Assembly (NCBI RefSeq): GCF_014205275.1
Contig: NZ_JACHND010000001.1
Location: forward strand, 1,984,001-2,048,000
Length of the DNA: 64,000 nt
Reading direction: 5' to 3'
Source of the DNA: Sphaerisporangium siamense
GTDB taxonomy: Bacteria > Actinomycetota > Actinomycetes > Streptosporangiales > Streptosporangiaceae
Below the pieces are notes generated by a model, which was not told where the DNA came from, did not search any database, and saw nothing but the letters and a program-made list of their open reading frames with translations. Positions within the stretch are counted from its first letter, which is position 1, and the number at the start of each line of letters is the position of its first letter. This document shows, piece by piece, positions 25,295 through 32,962 of the stretch. Made by a program: the position numbers and the translations under genes.

Positions 25295-26638
25295 ATGGCC
25301 GAACCGGCGCGACGAACCGCTGCCCGATCTCTTCGAATCCTCCGCGAGCGCCGGGGGTGGTCATGGGCTGACGAGGCTCGTGCCATCAAGCACGCCGCCC
25401 GCGTGCTCTCCGTCAGTGCAGTCGCGCAGACTGCTCTCGCGAGCCTCGTACGTACCATCGCGCGTTGGGAACGCGAAGAGAAGTCGATAGTGCCAGGAGA
25501 GCGCTACCGGTTTCTCCTCGGATATGTGTACGCATGTCACGGAGATGACGTTCTGACAGGCCCAGGCTCGGACTTCGACGAATTGATGTCCGCTTTTGCC
25601 GGCTATGGCGTCTCCGATGAACGAATTTCGGAGCTACGCGACCAGATCGCATCGATGCCCAGTCGTTGCCAAAGCACATCGATCTTCCTGCCGCCGGGCT
25701 TGGCGCGTGACGTCTCGCGAACGCTGGCGGCACCGGAAACGCTCTCCGATGAACTGGTCGCCCGGATCCACCAGTCAGTCCTCGAGGTGAACTCGCGGAT
25801 CGGGGACGTCCCTTTCACGCGGTTGCAGCTCGCTCTCGCCCCTGCGGTGGAGGCAAGCCGCCTTCTGGTCGCCGTCAAACCGCCCGGGCCCATACGAACA
25901 CGGTTGGCGCGAACAGCGGCGAATACCTTCATGATCGCCGCTCGAATCGCCTTCGAGGTCCGCGATGACGATGTATCCACGGAAATGTACGCGCGGGCTC
26001 TCGGCGCCGGCCGTTCGCTGCCCTTGTGGGAACAGGCGGCCATCCGTACCAGCCAGGCGCTCGTGACGCTGTATTCCACACGAGACGTGTCCGCGGCGCG
26101 CGCGGTCGCGGATCTTGCTGTGCGCGATGCCGGTCGAAGCGACAGCCGGATCATGCGCTCCCGCGCTCATGCGTTGCAAGCGGAGATGGCCGCTCGGTCG
26201 CGGCGGGAAAAGCATGCGCTGGCGGGCCTGAATCTCGCATGGTGCGAGGCCCAGGCCACCGCCGACGCGGACCCCGCCGCCGGACGCTTCACCATCGGCT
26301 ATCTGGAGGGTTTCGAAGGGGCCTGCAACCTGCACCTAGGACGAACAACGGAGGCCGAGCCGCAGTTGCTCCGATCCGTAACTTCGCTGGATCATCCCCG
26401 ACAGATCGTGCAACGAGCGATCGTCACGGCCGATCTCGCTCTCGCGCGCCTCCGGAACGGCGCTCCGGACTCAGCGGCCGAGTTGCTCCACGACTGCGTG
26501 AACATGGCCGCCACCGCAAGGGCGCGAGTCTCATGCCTCCGAATCGCCCAGACCCGGAGAGAACTACGCCCCTGGCGCACAGAACCTTTCGTCGCCGACC
26601 TCGACGACCACATCAACGAAACCCTCCTGAACGCATGA
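25295..26638 (+). CDS. HTH (XRE-like) regulator with helical TPR-like repeats
   Basis: About 447 residues. The N-terminus TAARSLRILRERRGWSWADE and the following VRTIARWEREEKSIVPGERY give an XRE-type HTH with the usual W-E-R-E-x-K motif. The remaining 350 residues are helical repeats (EMYARALGAGRSLPLWEQAA, GYLEGFEGACNLHLGRTTEA, AIVTADLALARLRNGAPDSA) like the TPR arrays of actinobacterial XRE/TPR regulators, which read peptides or protein partners. The start could be ATG 25295 or TTG 25283. A short piece of a second copy lies at 28030-28115. Targets are unknown, but the SLOG, HD and ATPase genes around it are plausible. Confidence 0.8.
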   Translation: MAEPARRTAARSLRILRERRGWSWADEARAIKHAARVLSVSAVAQTALASLVRTIARWEREEKSIVPGERYRFLLGYVYACHGDDVLTGPGSDFDELMSAFAGYGVSDERISELRDQIASMPSRCQSTSIFLPPGLARDVSRTLAAPETLSDELVARIHQSVLEVNSRIGDVPFTRLQLALAPAVEASRLLVAVKPPGPIRTRLARTAANTFMIAARIAFEVRDDDVSTEMYARALGAGRSLPLWEQAAIRTSQALVTLYSTRDVSAARAVADLAVRDAGRSDSRIMRSRAHALQAEMAARSRREKHALAGLNLAWCEAQATADADPAAGRFTIGYLEGFEGACNLHLGRTTEAEPQLLRSVTSLDHPRQIVQRAIVTADLALARLRNGAPDSAAELLHDCVNMAATARARVSCLRIAQTRRELRPWRTEPFVADLDDHINETLLNA

Positions 26639-26705
26639 CCATCCGCAGGGAAGCGAAATATCACGAGCTGGGCTGACCACGTGGTTGAACATTGACGGAG
26701 TACTC

Positions 26706-27290
26706 ATGCCCGAAGAGCTGACCAGGCTCATGTGCTTTCTGTACGAAGTTGGCCTGCTCAAGCGCTACAAGCGCACGGGGTGGCTGGTCGCCGGGGTGCG
26801 CGATCCGGAGAGCGTCGCTGACCACTCTTTTCGGACCGCGATCATCGCGGTGGCCATCACCGCCCTCGAAGGGGGCAACGTAGAACGTGCGGCACTCCTG
26901 AGTCTCCTGCACGATACTCAGGAGACACGGACCACCGACATTCCTTACGTCGGCAAGCGTTATCTGAAAACGACGCCGAATGAAGTGGTGACGGCCGACC
27001 AGTTGAACGGTGTCCCGGAGCAGGTGAGGGCGATCATCGGTGCGGCGGTCGGCGAGTACGAGGAGAAGGAAAGCCTTGAGGCCGTCTGTGCACGGGACGC
27101 CGACAAACTTGAGTGTTTGATACAAGCCATTGAGTACCGAGAGCAGGGGAACCGGAACACGCAACCTTGGATCGACAGCTCCCTGGCTGCTCTCAAGACC
27201 ACATCCGCCAAGCGCCTTGCCGAAGAGGCGCTGCGTACAGGGTCTATCGAGTGGATGACCCGCATCCTAGGCGCAGACGAGAGCACCTGA
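26706..27290 (+). CDS. HD-domain phosphohydrolase, YfbR-like 5'-deoxynucleotidase type
   Basis: A 194-residue HD protein. The metal and catalytic motifs are ordered as in YfbR: VADHSFRTAIIAVAI, LLSLLHDTQETRTTDIPYVG and CARDADKLECLIQAIEY. YfbR-type enzymes remove the phosphate from dNMPs. The family also includes other HD phosphatases, so the substrate is unproven. ATG 26706 with ggag upstream is preferred to an earlier TTG at 26685. It follows the regulator by 67 bases on the same strand. Confidence 0.85.
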   Translation: MPEELTRLMCFLYEVGLLKRYKRTGWLVAGVRDPESVADHSFRTAIIAVAITALEGGNVERAALLSLLHDTQETRTTDIPYVGKRYLKTTPNEVVTADQLNGVPEQVRAIIGAAVGEYEEKESLEAVCARDADKLECLIQAIEYREQGNRNTQPWIDSSLAALKTTSAKRLAEEALRTGSIEWMTRILGADEST

Positions 27291-27319
27291 CTCCGAATGG
27301 TGACGTTGGGGAGGCGAGT

Positions 27320-27871
27320 TCACGAGTTCGCGAGGCGGGAGATCGCCGCGCAGATCGTGGTTATGCGTTCTGGGAGGGGGCCGGCGGGGATGTCGATGAG
27401 GTTGTAGCCGAAGGATTGGTAGGTCTGCTCGTGGAGGTGTTCGAACGTCAGGGAGTCTTCGAAGCTGATCTGGCGGGCGTTGCTGGGTTCGCAGAAGCCT
27501 AGGTTGCGGATGAAGAACACATGTCGGTCGTAGACCTGCTCTTGGGTGATGCGTTCGATCTCGGCGGAAAGGGTCGGCGGGATCGGGTGGCCGACGTAGG
27601 TGCTGAGGGCGTGGGTGCAGACCGGGGAGCGGTCGAAGAACTGGACGGACGGGGCGGTGGTGCTCGATGCCATCTGCCGCTGTCGTTGCAGGGCCACGAT
27701 CTTGTCGATGAAGGCCGGGCGGGTCCACGGCTCGGCGTCGCCGCTTGCCTGTTCGTCCGCGATGATCGCCGTGGCCGCCTCCTCGACCGTCGCGTATCCC
27801 AGCGTTGCCAGCCGCCGCAGGATCGTGGTCTTGCCCGAGCCCGGGGTGCCGGTGAGGATGTAGCGCTTCAT
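27320..27871 (-). CDS. P-loop ATPase / kinase-like protein (AAA_28 type)
   Basis: A 183-residue protein with a Walker A motif at the N-terminus (MKRYILTGTPGSGKTTILRR), a Walker B-like QFFDRSPVC, and an Arg-containing lid region (HVFFIRNLGFCEPSNARQIS). The size and order fit small AAA_28 or nucleotide-kinase-like proteins, some of which phosphorylate small molecules or tRNA. It converges on the HD gene with 29 bases between stops. The ATG is preceded by aaagg at a long distance. The frame is open another 144 codons upstream, but that part has no family resemblance and contains the decayed repeat. Confidence 0.75.
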   Translation of the reverse strand: MKRYILTGTPGSGKTTILRRLATLGYATVEEAATAIIADEQASGDAEPWTRPAFIDKIVALQRQRQMASSTTAPSVQFFDRSPVCTHALSTYVGHPIPPTLSAEIERITQEQVYDRHVFFIRNLGFCEPSNARQISFEDSLTFEHLHEQTYQSFGYNLIDIPAGPLPERITTICAAISRLANS

Positions 27872-28029
27872 AGCGGTCTGGTCGCCTTTCGGGCGGGTCG
27901 CGGCGTCGTGATCATTCGAGAGGGGATGGCGGCTGTTTCGCGGCCTGCTCCTGGGAGCGTCGAGGCGATCGTCGGCGTGGTCGACGGTCCAGATGGCGAG
28001 GGCGTTCATCGGGCCGTCCACCAGCACCC

Positions 28030-28115
28030 CTATGGGAACAGGCCGCCGTCCGTACCAGCCAGACGCTCGTGGCACTGTATTCCACACGAGATATGTGTCC
28101 GCGGCGGCCGCGCAT
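28030..28115 (+). pseudogene. Decayed fragment of the XRE/TPR regulator gene
   Basis: The stretch starting tgggaacaggccgccgtccg reproduces 26027-26100 of the regulator gene on the same strand, with about nine of ten bases identical over roughly 70 bases by eye. A 2-base insertion (cgagatatgtgtcc versus cgagacgtgtcc) breaks the frame, and nothing recognisable of the rest of the gene remains on either side. It looks like the relic of a tandem or paralogous copy. Confidence 0.75.
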
Positions 28116-28340
28116 GAGCCGGCCAGGTTACGCAGCAGCACCAGCCTGGTACAAGCGGCGGCTCGGCTCCCTTTCGGCGTTTCCTCCCGAGTGACGCCGA
28201 GGCCGTGGGGAACTCGCGGAGCATCGGTACATGTACATCGAGCATCGGGCCGAGTTGGCTGGGATCTTGCCGTGCGAGCGGGACCCGGCTGTCGGCGCGT
28301 CACAGCCTGACGGTCTCACCCGGTCACGGCAGGTGACGTT

Positions 28341-28394
28341 ATGATGCAGCGCATGTGTGACGTGTCGTGGCTGGGCTGGTGGCGCTCCCCGTAG
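28341..28394 (+). CDS. Trp-rich leader peptide of the trpS attenuator
   Basis: A 17-codon frame reads MMQRMCDVSWLGWWRSP and stops at TAG 28392-28394. It has three Trp codons, two of them adjacent (28377-28382), in a very short peptide. Aggtg lies five bases before the first ATG, and internal ATG starts at 28344 and 28353 are alternatives. Ribosome stalling at the Trp codons when charged tRNA-Trp is scarce would prevent the downstream terminator from folding. This is how the auxiliary TrpRS gene of Streptomyces coelicolor is known to be controlled. Confidence 0.85.
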   Translation: MMQRMCDVSWLGWWRSP

Positions 28395-28419
28395 AAGCGG
28401 CCGCCTCTTAGACATGACC

Positions 28420-28446
28420 GGGCCGTTCGGATGGACGGCCCTTTTT
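28420..28446 (+). terminator. Attenuator terminator of the trpS leader
   Basis: Arms gggccgt (28420-28426) and acggccc (28435-28441) close an 8-base loop and run directly into ttttt (28442-28446), a classical intrinsic terminator and unusual in this GC-rich window. The upstream segment gcggccgcc (28397-28405) has the complementarity expected of a competing antiterminator, although I did not fold it. Confidence 0.85.
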
Positions 28447-28504
28447 CGTCCCCTGGACCAGGGCTTGTTCATCTTCCCGGCCAGACAACCCACCAGGAGA
28501 TCTT

Positions 28505-29620
28505 GTGAACACCAACCCCCAGACGGCAGGCCCCGATGCCTCTGTCTCAGGTCCCTTCCCCGACACGCTCGGGGTGTCTGCCGCACAAGCCCGCAGCGCG
28601 GTGCTGGAGGAGCTCATCCTCAAGGACCCCGGGCGGTTCCGTGTGCTGACGGGCGACCGCCCTACCGGTCGCCTGCACCTGGGGCACTACTTCGGCACGC
28701 TGCACAACCGAGTGCGTCTTCAGGACCTCGGAGTAGAGATGTTCGTGGTCATCGCGGACTACCAGGTTCTGACCGACCGCGACGTAGCGGACAACCTGAC
28801 CGGGTACGTCGAGGAACTGGTACTGGACTACCTCGCCATCGGGGTGGACCCGGCGCGCAGCACGATCTTCACGCACAGCGCCGTCCCCGCCCTGAACCAG
28901 CTGATGCTGCCCTTCCTCAGCCTCGTCTCCGTCGCCGAGCTCAACCGCAATCCCACCGTCAAGGATGAAATCAGCAACTCGCGCCAGTCCGCTGTCAGCG
29001 GCCTGATGTTCACCTATCCCGTTCACCAGGCCGCCGACATTCTCTTCTGCAAGGGCAACCTGGTTCCGGTCGGCCAGGACCAACTCCCTCACATCGAGAT
29101 CACCCGCGCCATCGCCCGCCGCTTCAACGACCGCTATGGCGGCGGCACCGCGGTATTCCCCCAGCCCGATGCCCTGCTGTCGAGCGCGGCACTGCTGCTC
29201 GGCACGGACGGAACCAAGATGAGCAAGAGCCGCCGCAACGCCATCACCCTGGCTGCCGACGAGGACGAGACCGCCCGCCTGATCAAGGGCGCCAAGACCG
29301 ACTCCGAGCGCCACATCACCTACGACCCGAGCACCCGCCCCGAGGTGTCTTCCCTCCTCCTGCTGGCAGGTCTCTGCCAGAACCGAACTCCCCAACAGGT
29401 GGCCGCCGACATCGGCTCCGCGGGAGCCGCCGCGCTGAAGAAGACCGTGACCGAGGCGGTCAACGAGTACTTGGCCCCGATCAGGGCCCGCCGAACCGAG
29501 TACGCACAGGACCCTGCCTTCCTCCGCCAGACGCTGCACGAGGGCAACGAGCGAGCCAGGGCTGTGGCTGATGCCACGCTCGCCGAGGTGCGTGCCGCCA
29601 TGAACAGCCATTACTACTGA
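28505..29620 (+). CDS. trpS: Auxiliary tryptophanyl-tRNA synthetase
   Basis: This class I synthetase charges tRNA-Trp. HIGH-type motif: PTGRLHLGHYFGTLHNRV. KMSKS motif: LLGTDGTKMSKSRRNAI. The Trp pocket region ISNSRQSAVSGLMFTYPVHQ and AADILFCKGNLVPVGQDQ is typical of the divergent actinobacterial branch that resists indolmycin and chuangxinmycin. At 371 residues it is slightly long, owing to about 25 extra N-terminal residues. GTG 28505 has aggaga upstream. The Trp attenuator in front and the adjoining indole-alkaloid cluster suggest an inducible resistant copy beside a housekeeping enzyme encoded elsewhere. Confidence 0.93.
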   Translation: MNTNPQTAGPDASVSGPFPDTLGVSAAQARSAVLEELILKDPGRFRVLTGDRPTGRLHLGHYFGTLHNRVRLQDLGVEMFVVIADYQVLTDRDVADNLTGYVEELVLDYLAIGVDPARSTIFTHSAVPALNQLMLPFLSLVSVAELNRNPTVKDEISNSRQSAVSGLMFTYPVHQAADILFCKGNLVPVGQDQLPHIEITRAIARRFNDRYGGGTAVFPQPDALLSSAALLLGTDGTKMSKSRRNAITLAADEDETARLIKGAKTDSERHITYDPSTRPEVSSLLLLAGLCQNRTPQQVAADIGSAGAAALKKTVTEAVNEYLAPIRARRTEYAQDPAFLRQTLHEGNERARAVADATLAEVRAAMNSHYY

Positions 29621-29632
29621 CAACCCCGGACC

Positions 29633-29675
29633 GGTGAGACACCGCCGTCCTGGTGTGACGGATCGGTGTCTCACC
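29633..29675. terminator. Bidirectional terminator hairpin
   Basis: Perfect 11-base arms ggtgagacacc (29633-29643) and ggtgtctcacc (29665-29675) contain an inner 5-base stem (ccgtc, gacgg). It separates the convergent trpS and LysR genes. Confidence 0.85.
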
Positions 29676-29697
29676 AACCAGCTCCTCCGCCCGCCTG

Positions 29698-30612
29698 TCA
29701 GGTCCTCCGAAGAGCGTTCTGAACGGCGGGATCCTGGGCTACGGCCTGGGCGCACCTGACGGCGAGACGCACCAGTTCGGAATCGGAGCCCTCGCGCCAT
29801 GCGAGGGACAACCGGGCCGCAGGCACATCCGCCACGGGTATGAAGACGATGTCCTGACGGTGCTGGACGGTCATGACGGTGGCGGGGACGAGGACGGCTG
29901 CGTTCTCGAGGGCCACGAGGTCGATGGCCTCGTCGATGCGAGTTGCGGTCGGATGTTCCTTCCATACGGGATTGCCGGGGCGCACCCCACCCCAGAAGTC
30001 GGACGACTCGGGTGACCCTCCAGCGGGTCGGATGATCGGAACCTCGTTCAGATCGTCGATCAACACGGAGTCACGGCCGGCCAGCCTGTGGGTGGACCGC
30101 AGACAGACGACCCGCGGCAACATGGCGACGGTGGCGCTGTCGAGGCCGGCGTAGTCCGCGGGGTCCAGCACGAAGGACACATCAGCATCCCCTCCACGCA
30201 AGCATGCTGTCTGGTCTGTCCACTGCACGTGCCTCGGCACTACCTGATACTCCGAGTGTTCTTCGCGAATGCGTTCGATGGTCCGGTGTGCCAGAGGGTG
30301 GCAGACGGCTGGCCGGAAGGCGACGACGAGCCGTTCGATCTCCTGCCCTCCTGCCTGCCGCGCACTGTCGACCGCCACCTGCCAATGCCGCAGCAAGCTC
30401 TTCGCGTGAGCCAAGAAGTCGCGGCCGGCCGACGTGAGTTCGACCCTATTACCGGTTCTGTCCAGGAGTTGGAGACCCAGCCCTCTTTCGAGTTGACGAA
30501 TCGCCACGCTCAACGGCGGCTGCGTCAGGTGTAGGCGGGAGGCGGCTCGGGTGAAGCCGCCTTCCTCGGCTACCGCAACGAAGTACCTCAGATGCCGTAA
30601 GCCCAGTTCCAT
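29698..30612 (-). CDS. LysR-family regulator of the sulfur-indole cluster
   Basis: A 304-residue LysR regulator. The HTH is MELGLRHLRYFVAVAEEGGF, then TRAASRLHLTQPPLSVAIRQ and RTGNRVELTSAG. The effector domain carries CLRGGDADVSFVLDP and ALENAAVLVPATVMTV. LysR proteins bind T-N11-A sites and answer to a pathway intermediate or product. It is divergent from the MFS gene with an AT-rich gap between them, so it most likely controls the exporter and the operon behind it. ATG 30612 gives the normal N-terminus. Confidence 0.93.
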   Translation of the reverse strand: MELGLRHLRYFVAVAEEGGFTRAASRLHLTQPPLSVAIRQLERGLGLQLLDRTGNRVELTSAGRDFLAHAKSLLRHWQVAVDSARQAGGQEIERLVVAFRPAVCHPLAHRTIERIREEHSEYQVVPRHVQWTDQTACLRGGDADVSFVLDPADYAGLDSATVAMLPRVVCLRSTHRLAGRDSVLIDDLNEVPIIRPAGGSPESSDFWGGVRPGNPVWKEHPTATRIDEAIDLVALENAAVLVPATVMTVQHRQDIVFIPVADVPAARLSLAWREGSDSELVRLAVRCAQAVAQDPAVQNALRRT

Positions 30613-30737
30613 ACATATATTATATCGTCCCATTCACAGTGTGTATTGGACTGCATGGATATATCTCACGTATGTTCATGTATGCGCGCCGCCTCCATCG
30701 AATCCTCGGCTCTTTTACGGGAACCGTGGAAATTCCC
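30613..30737. promoter_or_regulatory. AT-rich divergent promoter region (LysR / exporter)
   Basis: The stretch is strikingly AT-rich for this window (for example tacatatattatat near 30612-30625 and ggatatatctcacgtatg near 30657-30674). Placed between divergent LysR and MFS genes, it probably holds both promoters and the LysR-binding sites. I could not assign single elements. Confidence 0.6.
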
Positions 30738-32252
30738 ATGGGAGGTCCGTCTTTGTCGCATGGAGTGGATTTCAAGGCATCACGGTCGAGTGGGATGGCG
30801 CTTTCGGGCTCACGGCTCACAGGCGTGAATTCGCAGTCGACGGGCATGACGATGACGCTGATCGCCACCGGTGTCTCCATGCTGTCGTACGCACTCATGC
30901 AGACCATGGTGGTCCCGGCCCTGCATGTGCTGCAGGTACAGCTCCGCACGACCCCGACGTGGTCGGCATGGATCCTGAGCGTGTTCCTGCTGACCAGTGC
31001 GGCGAGCACGCCCGTGCTGAGCAAGCTCGGAGACCGCTACAGCAAACGCAATGTTCTGTTGCTGGTTCTCGCCGCCTACCTGATCGGTACGCTCGGTTGT
31101 GCCGCGGCAGGCAATATCGGGGTTCTGATCGCGTGTCGTGCAGTGCAGGGAGTCAGCCTCGCGGCCCTTCCCCTGTCATTCGGCATCCTGCGCGACGCGC
31201 TTCCCGAGCATCGGCTGCGTTCGGGACTCGGGCTGGTTTCAGGGACCATCGGTGTGGGTGCCGGTATCGGACTGGTCGTGGGAGGTCTGGTCGTCGACCA
31301 CCAGTCATGGCGCTGGCTCTTCGCGATCGCCGCGGTACTGATCCTGGCGGCGATGGTCCTCGTCGCGAAGTACGTTCCGGACCAGCGGAACGGATCCAGC
31401 GAGCCGGTGGACGTGCCCGGGGCGGTGCTCCTGGCCCTGGTCCTCGTGGCGCTACTGCTCGCGCTGACTCAGGGCACCTCGTGGGGGTGGACGGCCAAAG
31501 GAACCCTGGCTCTGTACGGGGCCGCCGTGGTTCTCACGGGATTGCTGGTCATCGTCGAACGGAAGTCGGTCGCCCCCCTGATCGACCCCGCAGTCGTGGC
31601 CGGCCGCTCCCTGCTCTCGGTTCACGGTGCGGCGTGCCTGTTCGGCGTGGCCTCGTTCCTGTTCTACGTCCTGCTACCGGCGTATGCCCAGACCTCGCCA
31701 GACCAGGGGCTGCCGGGAGGCGGGACGGTTGGCTACGGGCTGGGAACCGATGTCACCGTGGCGGGTTTGCTCCTTCTGCCCGGCTCATTGGCACTGTTAC
31801 CGGCGGGACAACTCGCGGGTTTGATGCAACGCCTCACGTCTGTGCGTGCGACGCTCGCATCAGGCTTTGCCGCCATGGCTGTCGGGGCGATTTCGCTGTG
31901 CTTGTGGAACGGCAACGGGTGGCAACTGGCGGCCGGGTACCTGGTCACCGGAATAGGTTCCGGACTGGTGCTGAGTGGCCTCCCGTCGGCGATCAGCGGT
32001 TTGACGGAGGTGAAACGAACCGCAACCGCCAACGGCGTGAACACGGTCGTTCGCACGGCAGGCGGCGTTGTGGGCAGTCAGCTGGCGGCCGCCTTGCTGG
32101 CTGTGTGGCACATCTCCGGTTCCGGCATACCGGCGCGGAACGGTTTCATTACCGCCTTCTGGATCGCTGCCGCTGTAGCGGCGTCCGGGGCGCTGTTGTG
32201 CTTGGCCGGCATCAAGACCAGGACATCGCAGGAGAGGGACCAACAGGCGTGA
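30738..32252 (+). CDS. MFS exporter (DHA2 / EmrB-like) of the cluster
   Basis: About 504 residues with some 14 membrane helices. Signature loops: LSKLGDRYSKRNVLLLVLAA between helices 2 and 3, RAVQGVSLAALPLSFGILRD, and the motif GTIGVGAGIGLVVGGLVVDH. The organisation fits DHA2 drug:H+ antiporters, so it likely exports the cluster product and contributes to self-resistance. The start is uncertain: ATG 30738, TTG 30753 after ggagg, or ATG 30846 are all possible. Its stop overlaps the next start by GTGA, so the exporter heads the operon. Confidence 0.88.
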   Translation: MGGPSLSHGVDFKASRSSGMALSGSRLTGVNSQSTGMTMTLIATGVSMLSYALMQTMVVPALHVLQVQLRTTPTWSAWILSVFLLTSAASTPVLSKLGDRYSKRNVLLLVLAAYLIGTLGCAAAGNIGVLIACRAVQGVSLAALPLSFGILRDALPEHRLRSGLGLVSGTIGVGAGIGLVVGGLVVDHQSWRWLFAIAAVLILAAMVLVAKYVPDQRNGSSEPVDVPGAVLLALVLVALLLALTQGTSWGWTAKGTLALYGAAVVLTGLLVIVERKSVAPLIDPAVVAGRSLLSVHGAACLFGVASFLFYVLLPAYAQTSPDQGLPGGGTVGYGLGTDVTVAGLLLLPGSLALLPAGQLAGLMQRLTSVRATLASGFAAMAVGAISLCLWNGNGWQLAAGYLVTGIGSGLVLSGLPSAISGLTEVKRTATANGVNTVVRTAGGVVGSQLAAALLAVWHISGSGIPARNGFITAFWIAAAVAASGALLCLAGIKTRTSQERDQQA

Positions 32253-32959
32253 ACCGTGCCCCGCGTGTGACTTCTACTACGGATGACGGCTTGGCCAGAA
32301 CGGCAGCAGACGGCGCAGCACCGTTCGGCGACCTGCCGGCGACCGTCCGCTTTGCGGTCAAGCCCGTCATCCGTTTCATCGGCGATGCGCTGCGAGAATA
32401 CCAAGAATGTCTGGACAGCCGCGACGCCGACGGAGTGCCGAGCCATCTGCCGCGTGCCTCGGCTTTGCTGTTCGGACAGGCGGACGGCGACGAGATAGCG
32501 ATCAGCGATATCGAGTTCGTACCGAATGTTCGCGACAGCGACGAGAGCGTCATGGCCGAATTCGAAGCGACGATCGTTCCACGGTTCGGCGAGGTCTACA
32601 GGAACCCGAAGCGAGGGTTCTGGTCAGACGAAAAGGGCGTCCTGCAGGCGATTATGAAACAGTCCGCGAACGGCCTGGAGCTGATGGGCTCCATACATTC
32701 ACATCCGAACTGGCATGAAATCGGCCCGCGGCACGAACGATACCAGAGGCTGAGTGAGAAACCGACGAAGATCGATGACTATCTCTTCCGTCAGTCGTGC
32801 TGGCCGGTGAACGTCATCTGGTATGTGCATGAGAGCGGTGGCGGTATCGCGCATCGGGTTGCGGGCTGGCGACCAGGGCCGGATCAGTGCGACAGGCTTG
32901 ACATAAGGATTCCGCCGGCGATCCATGAGCAGTTCGACGTCCGCATCGAGGAGGAATAA
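32249..32959 (+). CDS. JAMM/MPN-type protein, likely sulfur-transfer partner of the CysO-like domain
   Basis: A 236-residue protein with the metal-binding HxH core in MGSIHSHPNWHEIGPRHERY. The preceding LFGQADGDEIAISDIEFVPN resembles the first half of MPN domains. The usual SxxD ligand a few residues after HSHP is not at the canonical spacing. A Ser and Asp occur later, in LSEKPTKIDDYLF. JAMM proteins of this kind (Mec+, QbsD) act on -GlyGly sulfur carriers, and in chuangxinmycin biosynthesis such a protein transfers the sulfur itself. The GTG start overlaps the exporter stop, and the carrier-P450 gene begins three bases after its stop. Confidence 0.8.
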   Translation: MNRAPRVTSTTDDGLARTAADGAAPFGDLPATVRFAVKPVIRFIGDALREYQECLDSRDADGVPSHLPRASALLFGQADGDEIAISDIEFVPNVRDSDESVMAEFEATIVPRFGEVYRNPKRGFWSDEKGVLQAIMKQSANGLELMGSIHSHPNWHEIGPRHERYQRLSEKPTKIDDYLFRQSCWPVNVIWYVHESGGGIAHRVAGWRPGPDQCDRLDIRIPPAIHEQFDVRIEEE

Positions 32960-32962
32960 GAG

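Noticed and set aside
28116-28334. A short gene between the regulator fragment and the Trp leader
   Set aside because: A frame reading EHRYMYIEHRAELAGILPCE can be followed to a stop, but it has no start with a ribosome-binding site and could be another decayed remnant.
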